The translations under genes and the position numbers were made by a program. A stretch of 64,000 nucleotides of DNA from assembly GCF_964275005.1 (NCBI RefSeq), contig NC_092696.1, forward strand, positions 29,285,953 to 29,349,952, given 5' to 3'. Source of the stretch: Diadema setosum (lineage: Eukaryota; Echinodermata; Echinoidea; Diadematoida; Diadematidae). Under the pieces are notes generated by a model. That model saw only the letters and a program-made list of their open reading frames with translations. It searched no databases and was not told where the DNA came from. Of this stretch, positions 25,191 to 38,789 are shown in pieces. Positions within the stretch are counted from its first letter, which is position 1; each line of letters begins with the position of its first letter.

Positions 25191-25875
25191 CACCGAAATT
25201 TTTCACCTGTTTTCTGAACCCATGCCATAACAACTGTTATAGTCCCCCTAAATAATCCAGCTTCCAAATGAGGTTTACTTCACACAGAGATTCACCATCA
25301 AAATTACACACGTAATTAATTTTTTACTTTTCACTGGCTTGTATAGGTAAGTGTCGATGCCCCCACCCTCTCCCCGATTTGTTCTAGAATGGGCCTCGGG
25401 CTGGGCCACTTATTTTGAGTCTGAGTTGTCAATTTGAGGTGTGAGTCCTATACATTCGCAATCTTTTGTCAAGGCCCTCTCGATGTATGATGGCTATTAC
25501 TGGCGAGCGAAGCGAGCCCAGCCGAGCACAACACAAGTCAGCTGAGCTCAATAACTCACCACCACCACACAGAAAGAGTCTTGGCAAAAGGCTAATACAT
25601 ACAGTAGTACATGTACCCTCATGTTTTCTTTCCGTCATTGCATTAATACAATCACATATATTAGGTCGACGAGCACGACGCATCGATAAGTCCCGACAGT
25701 GTAATGATCTTGTCACACGATACGATCAATCCAACGTCCATGCGACAAACCTAAAAAACATGATACTGGGAGTAATATCTATTTTGTGTGTGTGTGAGTG
25801 TACATTTCCCATGGAGTTCCCCAGAAGATCAAATATGAATAGTATTTACGTGTATTTATGAATCTCTCACTCTCT

Positions 25876-26040
<165 letters not shown>

Positions 26041-26969
26041 GCCTATATTTATTATAATGTACTGTATAAGTGGGAAATCTTAAAGTTTATTATCACAACA
26101 ATATTGATTATCAGCTCACAACTTGAATGCCAGCAACTTTAAAATTCTCTGCTGGGTTTGGCAACATCAGAAAACATGTAAATACTGCAATCTTCTCATC
26201 CCATGTCGCCCCCTAAAAACTTCTCAATCTGCCCCGTCACTGTACAGGCATGCTAACCTGGAAACATTAAATTGCATATTACTTGAATATGAGACCATTC
26301 TGAAGCAAATAATTTTCACACAACAATAGATATATATAATGTACTCTTAAATGAATTCCACAAGGATTGGAACAGTCATACACCAGCATTCCCACTGATT
26401 CCCACTGATCAGTTACTATAACCATCCCCTTTAATACAGAATGGTGTAACTTTTGAAGGAATACGTTTTGAGCAAAATATAAGTTTGCAGGGCTATTTCT
26501 ATATTTAGGGACTAATTTCTGGGTGAAAATGAGCATGATATGTTCAGTCATGCATGCATGAGAATCCACTAAAGACAAAATGGTCACTTTTCCAAATTGT
26601 TTTTAAAAACTAAAAGTCTTTTTTTTTGGGGGGGGGGTGGGGGGGGGGTCTGTGAAACATTCTGTTTCTGGTGATTATTGAAGTGCTCTTGTTGTTATTT
26701 TATTATCCATCCTTTGACTCCCTCACACCAATTGCGACCCTTTCATTTATTCATTTATTTTTTTTTTTCAGATTAGACGAATGCAGTCTATGGGTAAATG
26801 ACCATGTACAATCCTCCTACAACTGCAAAATCCATTCAGTCTATTGAAAGACTTAATTGACATCGGTATACAGTTATCAACATGTTACACTACACGCTGT
26901 TTGAACGTCAGAGGGAGCTCGTCACCCATGTGCTGTGGTTGAGTAAGCACACTGAAAGATTGGTTTAAA

Positions 26970-27145
<176 letters not shown>

Positions 27146-27536
27146 TTTTCATGTTGGTATGGTGTAAAAAACGGGTTGTGCCGAACCTAAACATCTGCCA
27201 GACAAAGAATGTTTCACAATCCCCTGAAATTGACTTCTTGGGCCACTTATTAAAAAGTGACCCTTTTTTTTTTTCTTTAATGTGGGCTCACTCATGTATG
27301 ATTCAGTATACCACTTTTATTTTTACACGGAAGTAGTTTCTGTGAAAGTGGAAATTTTCACGGTGTTGAAATTTTCGCGCATTTCGCGCAACAAAAAAGA
27401 GAAAGAGGAGGTTTGCATGGGGGTGTCGATAACGGATATTGGGTGTATGCGGTTCGCCATACAGGTGGTACTTCGCTCTCGATGCTCTCGCTTTTGGTTC
27501 ACAGTCCTTATCTCACATTTTCAAGAAAGAATACTT

Positions 27537-27780
27537 CAAACTTCAAACTTCAAACTTTATTTTTCACTCTTTTTCCAACAGAATGTACAAAAAAACAATA
27601 TGATACATTTGGCATGCGAGTCGTTGATTATATACATACATATATACATAGTCAGACAGGGATAACAACATGTTCATGTCCTTATGTTTGGTACAAAAAG
27701 AAACATACACTCTATTTATACATTCTGTGAAAAAAAAGTGGAGGTACCCACTCAAAAGACTATGCTTGTAACATGTGGGC
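27537..27780 (-). mobile_element. Possible truncated non-LTR retroelement 3' end
   Basis: Three CTTCAAA units precede TTTATTTTTCACTC. On the minus strand this is an AATAAA-containing end with a TTTGAAG tail. At 27740-27780 GAGGTACCCACTC faces AACATGTGGGCACCTC, a hairpin often seen in retroelement 3' regions. Confidence 0.4.
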
Positions 27781-28670
27781 ACCTCTGAGGGAAAAGTGGG
27801 AAAGAGGGGAAGTAAAGGGGGTGAAAAACTTACAACTACAAAGATTGCGGGAAACTGGGAAAGTCGGGAATAGAAAAAAAAAGAAAGAAAGAAAGAAAGA
27901 AGAAAAAGAAAGCAAAAGTTTGAAAATAGGGAACAGAAAATGGGGAGAAGAGAGAGAAAGAGAGAGAAAAAAACCTAAATTATTTTGATGCATACACCAA
28001 GGGGCGAAGCCCACAGAGACAAATAGCCACGCGTTTTCGAGAGTGAAACAGTGTTGAGCTGCTTTCCAGCGGAACAGACTGCACGTGAGGGCACGTGAAG
28101 AATACAAAAATACTAAACGCTGTAAAAAAATGGTCGATGCCTCAAGAGAATGCTTCCTATAGTGAAAGAAAATACATTACAGAATAATATTTATTCGGTT
28201 GCATTATAAGACTTCAAAAGAAAACTCTTATACTGGTCTCTCATCATTTTATACTTATACTGGTCTCTCAATACTTATACTGGTCTCTCATCATTTTACT
28301 CTCTTTCTCGCTTCTCCCTCATCAATTATCTACTATCTCCTCTCCCAACAGTCTTTTTCAGGACTATACCACATGTTAAACCGCAAACCCAATTGTAATT
28401 TCCGTAACTCAAAAGGAACGCGAAAATAAAAGCATGCGAAATTTTTTTTTTTGCTTGTCATATTCAAATTATTGTGTTGTTGTTGGTGTCTTGATTCCAC
28501 GGAATTAAAAACACGCGAAACAGTACTCTTCTTACCCGGCTGAGCGAGAAAAATTAGTCGCGCGAAAATATTCACATTTACAGTGGTCTACTCACGTAAG
28601 TGTGAAAAATGCCCTTGCCTAACTATTTTGTTGAAAACCTATTCATTCCAAATATGCCGGGTTTTTTTTT

Positions 28671-28746
28671 TTGTTTTGTTTTGTTGTTGTTGTTGTTGTT
28701 TTTTTTTTTTTTAGGGGGGGGGGGGTTGGGGGTTGTTTTTTAAGGG
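28671..28746. repeat. T-run and G-run tract
   Basis: TTG repeats, a 14-T run and about 10 G. Low complexity, no coding value. Confidence 0.7.
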
Positions 28747-28994
28747 GAGTTACTTTTTGTTGTGTAAATATGTGTTATGATAATTGTGAATGTATTCCAT
28801 TAACTGTGATCCTGTTTTGCGTTCAATCCTTATTATTATATATTAAATCAATATCTCAAGCACCCTTCGCTAGTTCTCCTTTCCCCGCAAACACATAAAA
28901 ATGGACACCAATCGATTACTTTAAATGTGAAAGACAAAACTTTATTGACTTGACATGCCACCTAAATGATGAATCCAAACTTTGGATTAAATGA

Positions 28995-29010
28995 ATAGTA
29001 TAAATACATG

Positions 29011-29076
<66 letters not shown>

Positions 29077-29122
29077 CATATATACATATATATATATATG
29101 AATGGACATTTATATACATATA

Positions 29123-29187
<65 letters not shown>

Positions 29188-29222
29188 CATATATTCATTT
29201 ATTTATTTATTTATATATATAG
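28995..29222. repeat. (TA)n microsatellite cluster
   Basis: Two (TA)n arrays (about 29016-29073 and 29127-29181) separated by TACATATATACAT sequence, then a short TTTA run. Confidence 0.95.
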
Positions 29223-30916
29223 ATCATTGCCCGTGCGGAACTTTCTGAAGGTGGAGAGATAAAAAATGTGATTATTCTTTTTCCATGTTTAACATGGATA
29301 GATGACGTCCTGGAAGCGATATCGTTGTTTTCTTTAAGCATTTGTTATTGTTGTTATTATTGTTGTTGTTGTTTCTTTTCATTTTGTTTCGCAAAAGTCT
29401 GAGCGAAGATTTTGCTAGCCTCCTGAAGTCGCTCGAACATTGTCGAACAAAATTGTTAAGATTCTTTTTACATAAATACACCACGTTATATTCAGAATAC
29501 ATTTTACACTATACACAATGTGAGATGAAGTCCAGAGTGTTACTTAAAGTCGATTCCCCCCCCCCCTTACATTAAAGGAGCTGATGATCTCTTGGTCTCT
29601 AAAATTTTCACTTTAACACGAATTTCATGTTTGCGCTTTCGACACGAATTCGACCAGAATTCGAGAAGAAAGTACGCTTCCACACGAATTTAATTTTCCC
29701 CCCGCTTTCGATAAGAATTCGACCCAAATTCGAAACGAAACTTTAATACAGGCCCACATTGGTAAAACTCTACAAGTGTAACGATCCAGCGGATATAGTT
29801 TGGGAGAGTGGTCCTGGTTCCTAAACTATCGACAGAAAGAGGCGTATTTGTAATGTTCTAGGCCTATGCAAAAGCGAATAGGAAAGTCGAGACGCGAAGA
29901 CAAAGGTCTGCATCAGGTGAATGTACTAATAAGTGGCCGATGGTTGTTACACGATCATACGCTGAACTATAACATAAACGTTGAACTATAACTACACCCT
30001 TCTTTCTTTCATGTTCGTCCGCACTTGAACACAATAGAAACCATCTCTATTGTCTGTATGACTTACAATTTGTAATTGTCGTATACATGCCAATATGGTT
30101 GCAGAAAAAGATTGTCCCCCATAAATAGGAGAGAAAAAAAAAACCCAGCATGTAATTTTTTCATTTCATTTTCATTTTCATTTCATCAATCGCCCGACAA
30201 AATATTCCTTCATCCGAGGGAAATCACTGCTTCGACATACGACGAAATAAAAGCAAAATCAACAGTTCTTGTGGGCAGGTAATTTGTACGGTACCTGAAA
30301 CAGTGTTAGCATCAACAAACTACATGCATTGAGTATAAAACAATAAACCACAGTACGATATTGGTTGCGATTGTAATCGAAACATACATGCCATTGTTCG
30401 AGCGCAGTCATTACCAGAGCCATAATTGGAAACAAATTCGCACTAAATCAACTAAGTTAGGAATAATTTGCATAGAATATATGGAATAAATTTAAAAGAG
30501 GGCGCTTAAAATCGTGTTTATCCACTCTATACTGTTAAAAAGGCATATTCTACAAATTGAAAATGCAAGTGAAATGCCCTCTCCTTTCCATCGATACCAT
30601 TGTTCGCATCCTTTATATTGGTAGGTAGCTATGATGATCGTGCCATTGTCTGGTTACAAAGTGGGTGTATCATTGTCTCTAGACAATGTAGTGTATGTGA
30701 AGATCGATTTCGCGCTCCTTCGCCAACTTCACTTCACAAGGAGTGCCTGAGAGAGGGCGCTGTTTACTATCATTCCTGCTGCTAACTGTGCTACAAGCTG
30801 ATCATTCTCGATCGGGATTGAAGTGGCCAATGGGGTGAAGATACATACACATTGTATAATATACTAGTATTCTATGTACATTTTCGTAAAAAAAAAAAGG
30901 AAAACAAGTAGGCGTA
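29223..30916. other. Downstream flank of tetraspanin B
   Basis: Probably contains the 3' UTR and 3' flank of gene B on the minus strand. Weak ATTAAA signals occur at 29689 and 29741; the first clear AATAAA on that strand is at 28941-28946. No other gene is supported. Confidence 0.4.
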
Positions 30917-32778
30917 TTAGACAAAGTTCCCTCCTGCCTGGCTCGTTCTCTTCCACATCGAGTAGGCTAGACCGATGCCGAAAAGCTGAAATACAATAAA
31001 AAAAGAAGGGAGTTGCCTTTTTAACTGACCACAAAGAATTTAGATGATACCTAATGTGTTTGTTTGTTTTGTTTTGTTTTGTTTTATTCTACTCTATGCG
31101 ATCACGGGACATTAATGCCCTCGATCGCCCAAATAGGGCTGTTTTCATAGTGCCCTTGAATACAATGCTACAACAACAACAAAAATAATACATCAATGAG
31201 CAAATGTGATTGTCATAAGAACAACAACAAGTCATGTACTTGTTATAGGTTACGATCATTCTTCTTATTATCATTAGCAATACTAGTAGTTGCAGCTGTA
31301 GTAGTGTGGCAGTCATGGTGGTGATGTCACCGTAGGTTATCATTATTTACCATTGGTATAGCTATTGCTATTACTAAATCATCATCATAAAAGTGTAGCT
31401 AGCAACTCCGTAGGCAGCTGCAAGATGCGTTACTTCTACTACCACAGACCCCATCACATAATAATGATTATTATCAGAAGATCATGCATTTGCCATGAAT
31501 AAAGCTTATTTCAAATAAATTCAATAACATTGTTACTGATCACCGTTTCAGATATGAAATAGCTTTTTGAAAATCAAGTACATCAGAAGCACTTGCGGCG
31601 TAGAACACTGTGTAGAAGAGAATTGTATAGTCCATGTATATTTTGCGTAGATGATTATTCTCATCATCAGTGAATTTTGTGTAAAGATAGTGAAGGGGTT
31701 CCCACAGTGCGCAAAATTTTCCCCGGGTGAACCGTCCACCGGGTGTTTCCACGCTCTTTCCCCTTGTTACCCTTGGTCTGTCAGTCACTCTGTGAGACTA
31801 TACAACCCCATTTTAACGGACCTTACCGCGGCAACATCGCGACAACGTCCGGAGAACAGAATTCCTCACCTTGGATAATAAAACAGTGGGAGATTCACAA
31901 GAGCAAAAGGCAAAAGTTGCCGCGACAACGTACGGGCGATATTTTGCGGGGACCTTTTAACAGGCATGGGGAAAAAAAAGAAAGATTACCCGGACGCTGC
32001 CCGGATGTTGTCGCGGTAATTCAAGTTTGAAAGGCTCTGCTAAAATGGGGCTTTAGCCACATGGCTAATTCCATCCCTATTCCTCTAGTCTCACCTGGAA
32101 AATAGCGACGATGATGGCAACGATGCCCATGATGTGTGCCTTCGATTCCAGCTCCATAATCACTGCCCCTTTGCATCCCTTGAGAAAAACGGTAATCACA
32201 AAATAATCATGTCGGTGAGGTGAGTATTTGAATTCATGGATTGACATAAAAATTATTATTATCATTATCATTCTTATTATCATTTATTCGACCAGGTAAA
32301 GAATATAGGATACATATCATTAACATCACAAACATGAAACAAAAACCAGAATGAACATTACAAAGGATACACTGTACTGTATACGTTACACAAAATGAAA
32401 ATTAAATGAATGGAGACTACATGAGGGTCAGGGCACACAAAAGTAAATACATTTACTATTGCCCGTAGGCATGTGAACCCACACATGTTGCCCTAAGAAA
32501 CATTTAACAATCATTAAAAAATTATCACTCAACCCCTGATCCCCACCTCTTAACTCCATAATCCTTATCAAACTTCAAAACATAAAAAACACTATACAAT
32601 TCCAATATAACCATCCAACCCTTGACTTCATTTATATTAAATCAACTCGTGCATGTTATCAGGATTTGAGGAGGAGGAATACACGGAAAGTAACGAAGAA
32701 AGAGGAGATATAGAATAGCTAAAGAAAAAAAAATAATGATGATTATATATGATGATAATAATGATGATGATGATGATA

Positions 32779-32837
<59 letters not shown>

Positions 32838-35800
32838 AATGATAATGGTGATGTGATGGCGATGGCGATGGCGATGGCGATGGCGATGGTGATGGTGGTG
32901 ATGATGGTGATGGTGATGATGATCGTTGATGAAGATGGCGATTGTGATGGTGGTGATGATGATGAAATCCAAAGAATCCAAAACAAGGAAGAATGTCTAG
33001 AAGACTGTAAGCTGGAAAGGAATACGCGGGAAAAACAGAACGGGGAAGTGAAAGAATGAAAGCGGAAGGACTTGGCTTACAATAAAGAAGAATCTGGTTC
33101 CATATCAAGGAAAAATATCAAGAACGCAAAGGAAAAGAATTCATGTAGACAAGAACACTGAAACTGGAAAAGAAGAGAGGAAAATATGAATTAAGACACA
33201 AAGCAGAAACGGGAGCTTCAGATTACAAAAGAGGAAAATGAAGAGAGAGAGAAAGAGAGAATGGGAAAGACGAAGAGAAGAAAAATATTAAGGAGAACAA
33301 AGAAGACATGACAAGACTACAAACATCGACCAGAGGGGGCGACAAGTGAGTAACCTGTCCTCATTAAAGGGGATGGGGGATCTGACATTTCGTATTCTAT
33401 ATATGAAAGGTTTGTTTGCAAAAACCGATAAGTCCATTTTTGAAGATTTTGAAGTACGATCTCTGTCATAAAGTACAAAATAATACCTATAAAATGATAT
33501 ATTGGTCACTACATATAAAGCTATATTTTTGAAGATATGGTCAAAAGAAGCAAAAATTTTCTTATTATTCTCTTTATTTTTCTTGACCTTTAATCGCAAA
33601 TATCTCCATTTGGCAAATATGGACTTATCGGTTTTTGCAAACAAACTCTTCATATAATTATGATACAAATAACCTTCGCAATATGCTAAGTAAAAAGGGA
33701 ATTTGTGTTTATACAGTCAAGCCCGGGCAATCTTTCCTGGTATGCAATCACCACAAGGACAATTAATACCCAAGACACCTTTCACTAACAAAATATAAAT
33801 TCAATGACTATATCGACTAGACTATATAGGCCCTGTGAGGCGGAGATGAAGGCTTGCAGTAAACCAACTTTATGGACTTTTGTAGATTTAATGACACTGT
33901 TGTCATACAAGAGGGCGGCAGAATAAAATCATAAAGGAAGATAGAGGAAATCTAGGGATGATGACGGGAACACCGTACTCGGACGAATTTCTCTGACGCC
34001 AGGTCTCGGCCGCACTCTGGGGCGTAGAAGAGACAGCAAGAGTCCGGAGTCTGCTGCGGCCGGTAGTTTGCGGTCGACGTCCACCAGTCCGTGTGGTTGA
34101 ACACACCGCAGCATCCCAGCTGCAACATTGATGCAAAATGAAGAAAGGCGTTGATTTTAGTCAGTAGTTATGGCGCTTTTAAAACCCGATTTTCATCGAA
34201 TAAATTTTGAATTCCTCCGAAAATGGTATGCTCTGTACTATTTCAAAAGTGTTTCTTGGTATCTCGCAAAAAAAAGTTAAAACTCAATTCTCATCTCTAC
34301 CAATACTGTACCATCCCTTTAACTGAGAACCGCAGCAAGCTAAAACTTAGAACAAATAATATGACCTGCTGAAAGGCATCCAAAAACTTCCTTCTCATTC
34401 GGTGCTTGCAGGTTACTTAAAAAGAGAGAGATCTATTACCATCCATTTTTTGTTTTGTTTTTATTTGAAGTAAGTGGAAAACTAAAGTCGAAATGTATTT
34501 TCTTGAACGAAACTTTACACAGAGAAAACAGTCAGAAAATGAAATGAAGATGACATAGTTTGAAATTCCAACGTAGCAAATGAAGACGGCTCAAGAACCT
34601 ATAATTGCCTTATTTTGCTCCGTATTTTTGATAACGCAGTTGTGATACCGCGTATTTTTTTTGAATGTCACTGGCCTCTGAATTAATAACGTTTTGACTC
34701 AAAGACACATGCAGTAAAAACCTGTTCTAACGACCACCTGTCAAAGTGCTACAATATGTCGTTTTTCTTCAGCAGTCATTAGGGAGCTTTAGATTTTAGA
34801 CGCGCGGACGTTCAAAGAGAAAAAAAAAAAAACATGATCTGAGCGTGCGCAGTAACTTGATCCGCGCTACTGCGCACGCTCAGATCGTGTTTTTTTTCTC
34901 TTTGAACGTCCGCGCGTCTAAAATCTAAAGCTCCTGTAGACAACACTTGATGTTTTGACTGCGTGTTAAACCAACAGTCGTTTACATTATAGATCAAAGA
35001 CTTTGCACAGATAATGTCTACCGCTTGATTTTTTTTTTTTTATACCTTTACTTTTGTTTAACTGGTCTGACGCAATTTATCACTTCGCATTTTATTATTG
35101 ATGCATTTCACAAAATAATTAATCTATGTGGAAAGGTTATTTATCGGGTTGTCAGTAGATTTGACACTTTGCTTTAAAGGAAACTCAAACCCAAAGAGAC
35201 TGTGGATTGAGTGAAAGCGGCAACATTAGTAAAACATTATCAGTGAAAGTTTGAGAAAAATCGGACAATCGATGAAAAAGTTATGATTTTTTTAAGTTTT
35301 GGTGTTGAACCTAACCGCTGGATGAGGAGACTACTAGAGATTACGACGTATGTGTGGACAACAATATAAAAAAAATATGAAGGGAATTCAAAAAAAAAAA
35401 AAAATCATGAAATTACATATTCATCAACTTGATGCTGACATAGGGTATTATTCCCCTGCTTTCTGAAAGCGGTTAGTCAAGTGCTCTTTCATTATGCTAG
35501 AAACGTGAATTTTTGTGGAATTTTCTTTATAATCTTTATACTGTTGTCCACACATACGTCATAACCTCTAGTAGTCTCCTCATCCAGCGGTTCCAACTTT
35601 AAAAATTCATAACCTTTTCATCGATTGTCCGATTTTCCTCAAACTTTCACTGATGTGTTCTAGTAATGTTGCTGCTTTCACTCAATCCACATTCCTCTTT
35701 GGGTTTGGGTTCCCTTTAATATTGGACTAACATTTGTGTGTTTACAGTGCCGATTGGTATAGACAACAACAGCAACAACAAAACATTGTGCATTGTGCAC

Positions 35801-38757
35801 ACTATATCCCTGCTGGAAAGAACACAATATCCCACAGTGTGAGAAACACAGTGTGAAATCTCTTCACACAGTAAAATTCGAGCGTTTTAACAGTGTGAAC
35901 ACAATATACATTGTGAATCATGATCACAGTGTGACACATAAAACATTGAATACCATGAGAACACTCTGTGAAAACCAAACCACAGTGTGAAATCATCTCA
36001 ACACTGTTAAATGCGAGCGCTTTCACATATTCGACTATGTGACCACACTGTGAACACAATGTGAACACACTGTGGGACACTGTGTTCTTTCCAGTAGGGA
36101 TATCCATAGTCCCTGGCATAGAAACGGTTAAAGGCACACTGATTTGGGATTCAATAGGGCGCTATCGGATGGTGAGATGATCGCATGATGAACGTAAAGC
36201 CCGCAGCACACTATTTATACTACTAACAACTGTACTACTTACAGATTTTGGATCTGAAATAAACATGTGTGTTTATTCTGAGGCTATTGTGATTTATTTC
36301 GGATCCATACTCTGTCAATCGTGTAGTCGTGAGTCGTAGTGTGCGGCAGACTTAAGATAATTCGCATTGTCACACACTGTCAAAAGTCCCTGGCACAAAA
36401 CGATTAAAGAAACATGGACTCGCGATTCAACAAGAGGGTGCTGTTGCATGACGTGGTGATTGTCATGATTGTAGCCATCTTCTCTACGAAGATCAAGGAT
36501 GTAATGGTGATATAAGAGTACTTTATCAGTCAGTTAAGTGCTCAAAGATCGTATTGTATATAGTGCGTAAGTTCTTTTTGTACAGGTTCAATAGTCAATC
36601 AGTATTGCCTCTGGGCTCATTATTCGTTCACATTCCGGCCTATTCAAAAGACGGACTGAGATTTACAGTATTTCGACCATTTTCGACGTACCGGAAACGC
36701 TTTTATCTGGATGCTCAGTCAGAATATGACAAATTCGTAATTGAGTGCATTAAAAGATGCGTGTCAATTGGATTGGATGACACCATACAGCGTAAGTCTG
36801 TACAGCTTCTCCCTTTAACAACCTATATTTGACTTTGATTCGACTTTTTTTTTTCAGTTTCAGTTTTCAGTTTTGGTTTGTTTTGATGGATAGAATAGTT
36901 ACAATCTTGAATCAAATTCACAAATTAAAGCGAGTGCCAACATACTGCTGACTGCAGTACGTCTTACCGTGGACTGCATCCTATCCCACGCCTTGGTTAA
37001 GCCGGCCTCTCCCGGGGCGTTGTACTTGTTCAGGCCGCCTGCTCGGAGCTCGTTGGCCACGTACTTAGCTACCTGCCATCGGTACGCGAAGCCGAGACCC
37101 CCGGCTGTGACCTCCAGGATGAACACACCAAGCATGACCACGAAATACTGTGGGGAAAAAGGAACAACACAAAGACGCATTTTTATTTCTTTTTTTATTT
37201 TGCATTCGTCTTTATTATACCTTCTCATTCTCTTTCCAGATTGAAAAAAGTTTTAATCACGCTTTTTCCTATCAGTTTAGCTATATCGTGTGTGATATCC
37301 CTTGTGTTCATCATCTATGTAGAAACTGGGTATGTGTTGTGCAAAGCCTATAATTATGAATTACAATATTTCGTGAGCAAAGGTTTCGAGAAATTTTCAA
37401 TGATACGATATAAAATTCAGTTCAGACCATTGTTTTCAACAAGAGCAAATAAAGGTGTTATTTCCTTCGATTTTTTCCTACTTTCACGTTTCGTATCGGC
37501 CTGCATTACCTTGACACTTTCTACCCTTGTTAAAGGGAAATTTCTTCGTGTATTACAGTTATCAAAAAACCCCTCTATCAGGCAATATAGATCTAAACAA
37601 TTTTCACAGTCTTATCCCAAATACATGCAACATGGTTCGAGGCTGTTGTGATTGCACTTTACATTGGGAATCTGTTTAAAACGTTCCCAACTTCAGAATA
37701 TCACGTTATATGCTTGAGTGGGGTTCCAATAATTCGTACTGTAAAGTAAATGGCACCTTGTCAAAAAAAAAGGTCACACACTCAAGTGCTAAACTTCACT
37801 GACGACATCGCTTGCGAGACGCACACGTGAAACGTTCCACCTTACGTCATTATATCTCAGTCTATATGTAGTCAACATCATTATCCATACAAGATACTGT
37901 ACTTTACTTCATTTTTTCTCCTTCCTTCTTATTATTGCCAACTTAGGTCTTTAATTCATCCTATATTGTCCATCTGTACTGTTGAAGCGTGTGTTTTGTG
38001 TGGTTTTCTTCTGCACACGCTTGTTTGCATGATTTAATGTCAAGTGTGTATCTTGTTCTGTTGAGCTTTTGTTTAGCTCCGTTTTGAAGGTTTCTTTTTT
38101 GTAGCGTGTTATACCGATAAAAGAAGACAAGAGTGCTCCTTGATCGCGCCGTAGGCCCCGACGAAAGACACGACCAGGACAATGACTCCGACGATAATGA
38201 GGATGTTGGCGGCGTTCATGAAGGGCATGCTGGGAAGGAGGGTCATAAACGGCCCCTCCTTAATGTGCAGGTGTGCCCCGGTACCCAACAGCACCGCTCC
38301 ACACAGCTGTCGAAATGAAAACGGAGCAGAATGTGATACACAATGTGAACATTACGTAACCATTCTTTCAATCATTTTTTAAAATTCTTTATTCGAATTT
38401 CGTTCAATTTCATATCACAAATTTCCTTTCACAGAAACAAAAACAAACAATAAGCAAAGACAAACTGCATTATACACATCACTGTACAAAATAATGTCAA
38501 CCTTACACTATATAAAGACAAAATGCAGTGACACCAAAATATTGTGCAAAATAATGTCCACTTACATTGTAACCATTTTGACCAAAGAAACGAAATCCGC
38601 TTTTTGTTTTTATTTTTAAAACACACATATTCTCGCAAAATGCCAGCAAAACGGGGACATAATAGATAGTTTGCACAAAACAAACGGGCATATTCCATTG
38701 TTTCTCAAAAGAAAAAGAAAAAATCGAGGCCATTTTGCGAGAAACTCACACGCACAT

Positions 38758-38789
<32 letters not shown>

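Noticed and set aside
32637-33108. Poly-Asp, poly-His and poly-Ser frames
   Set aside because: Translations of the GAT/GATGGC microsatellite inside a tetraspanin intron.
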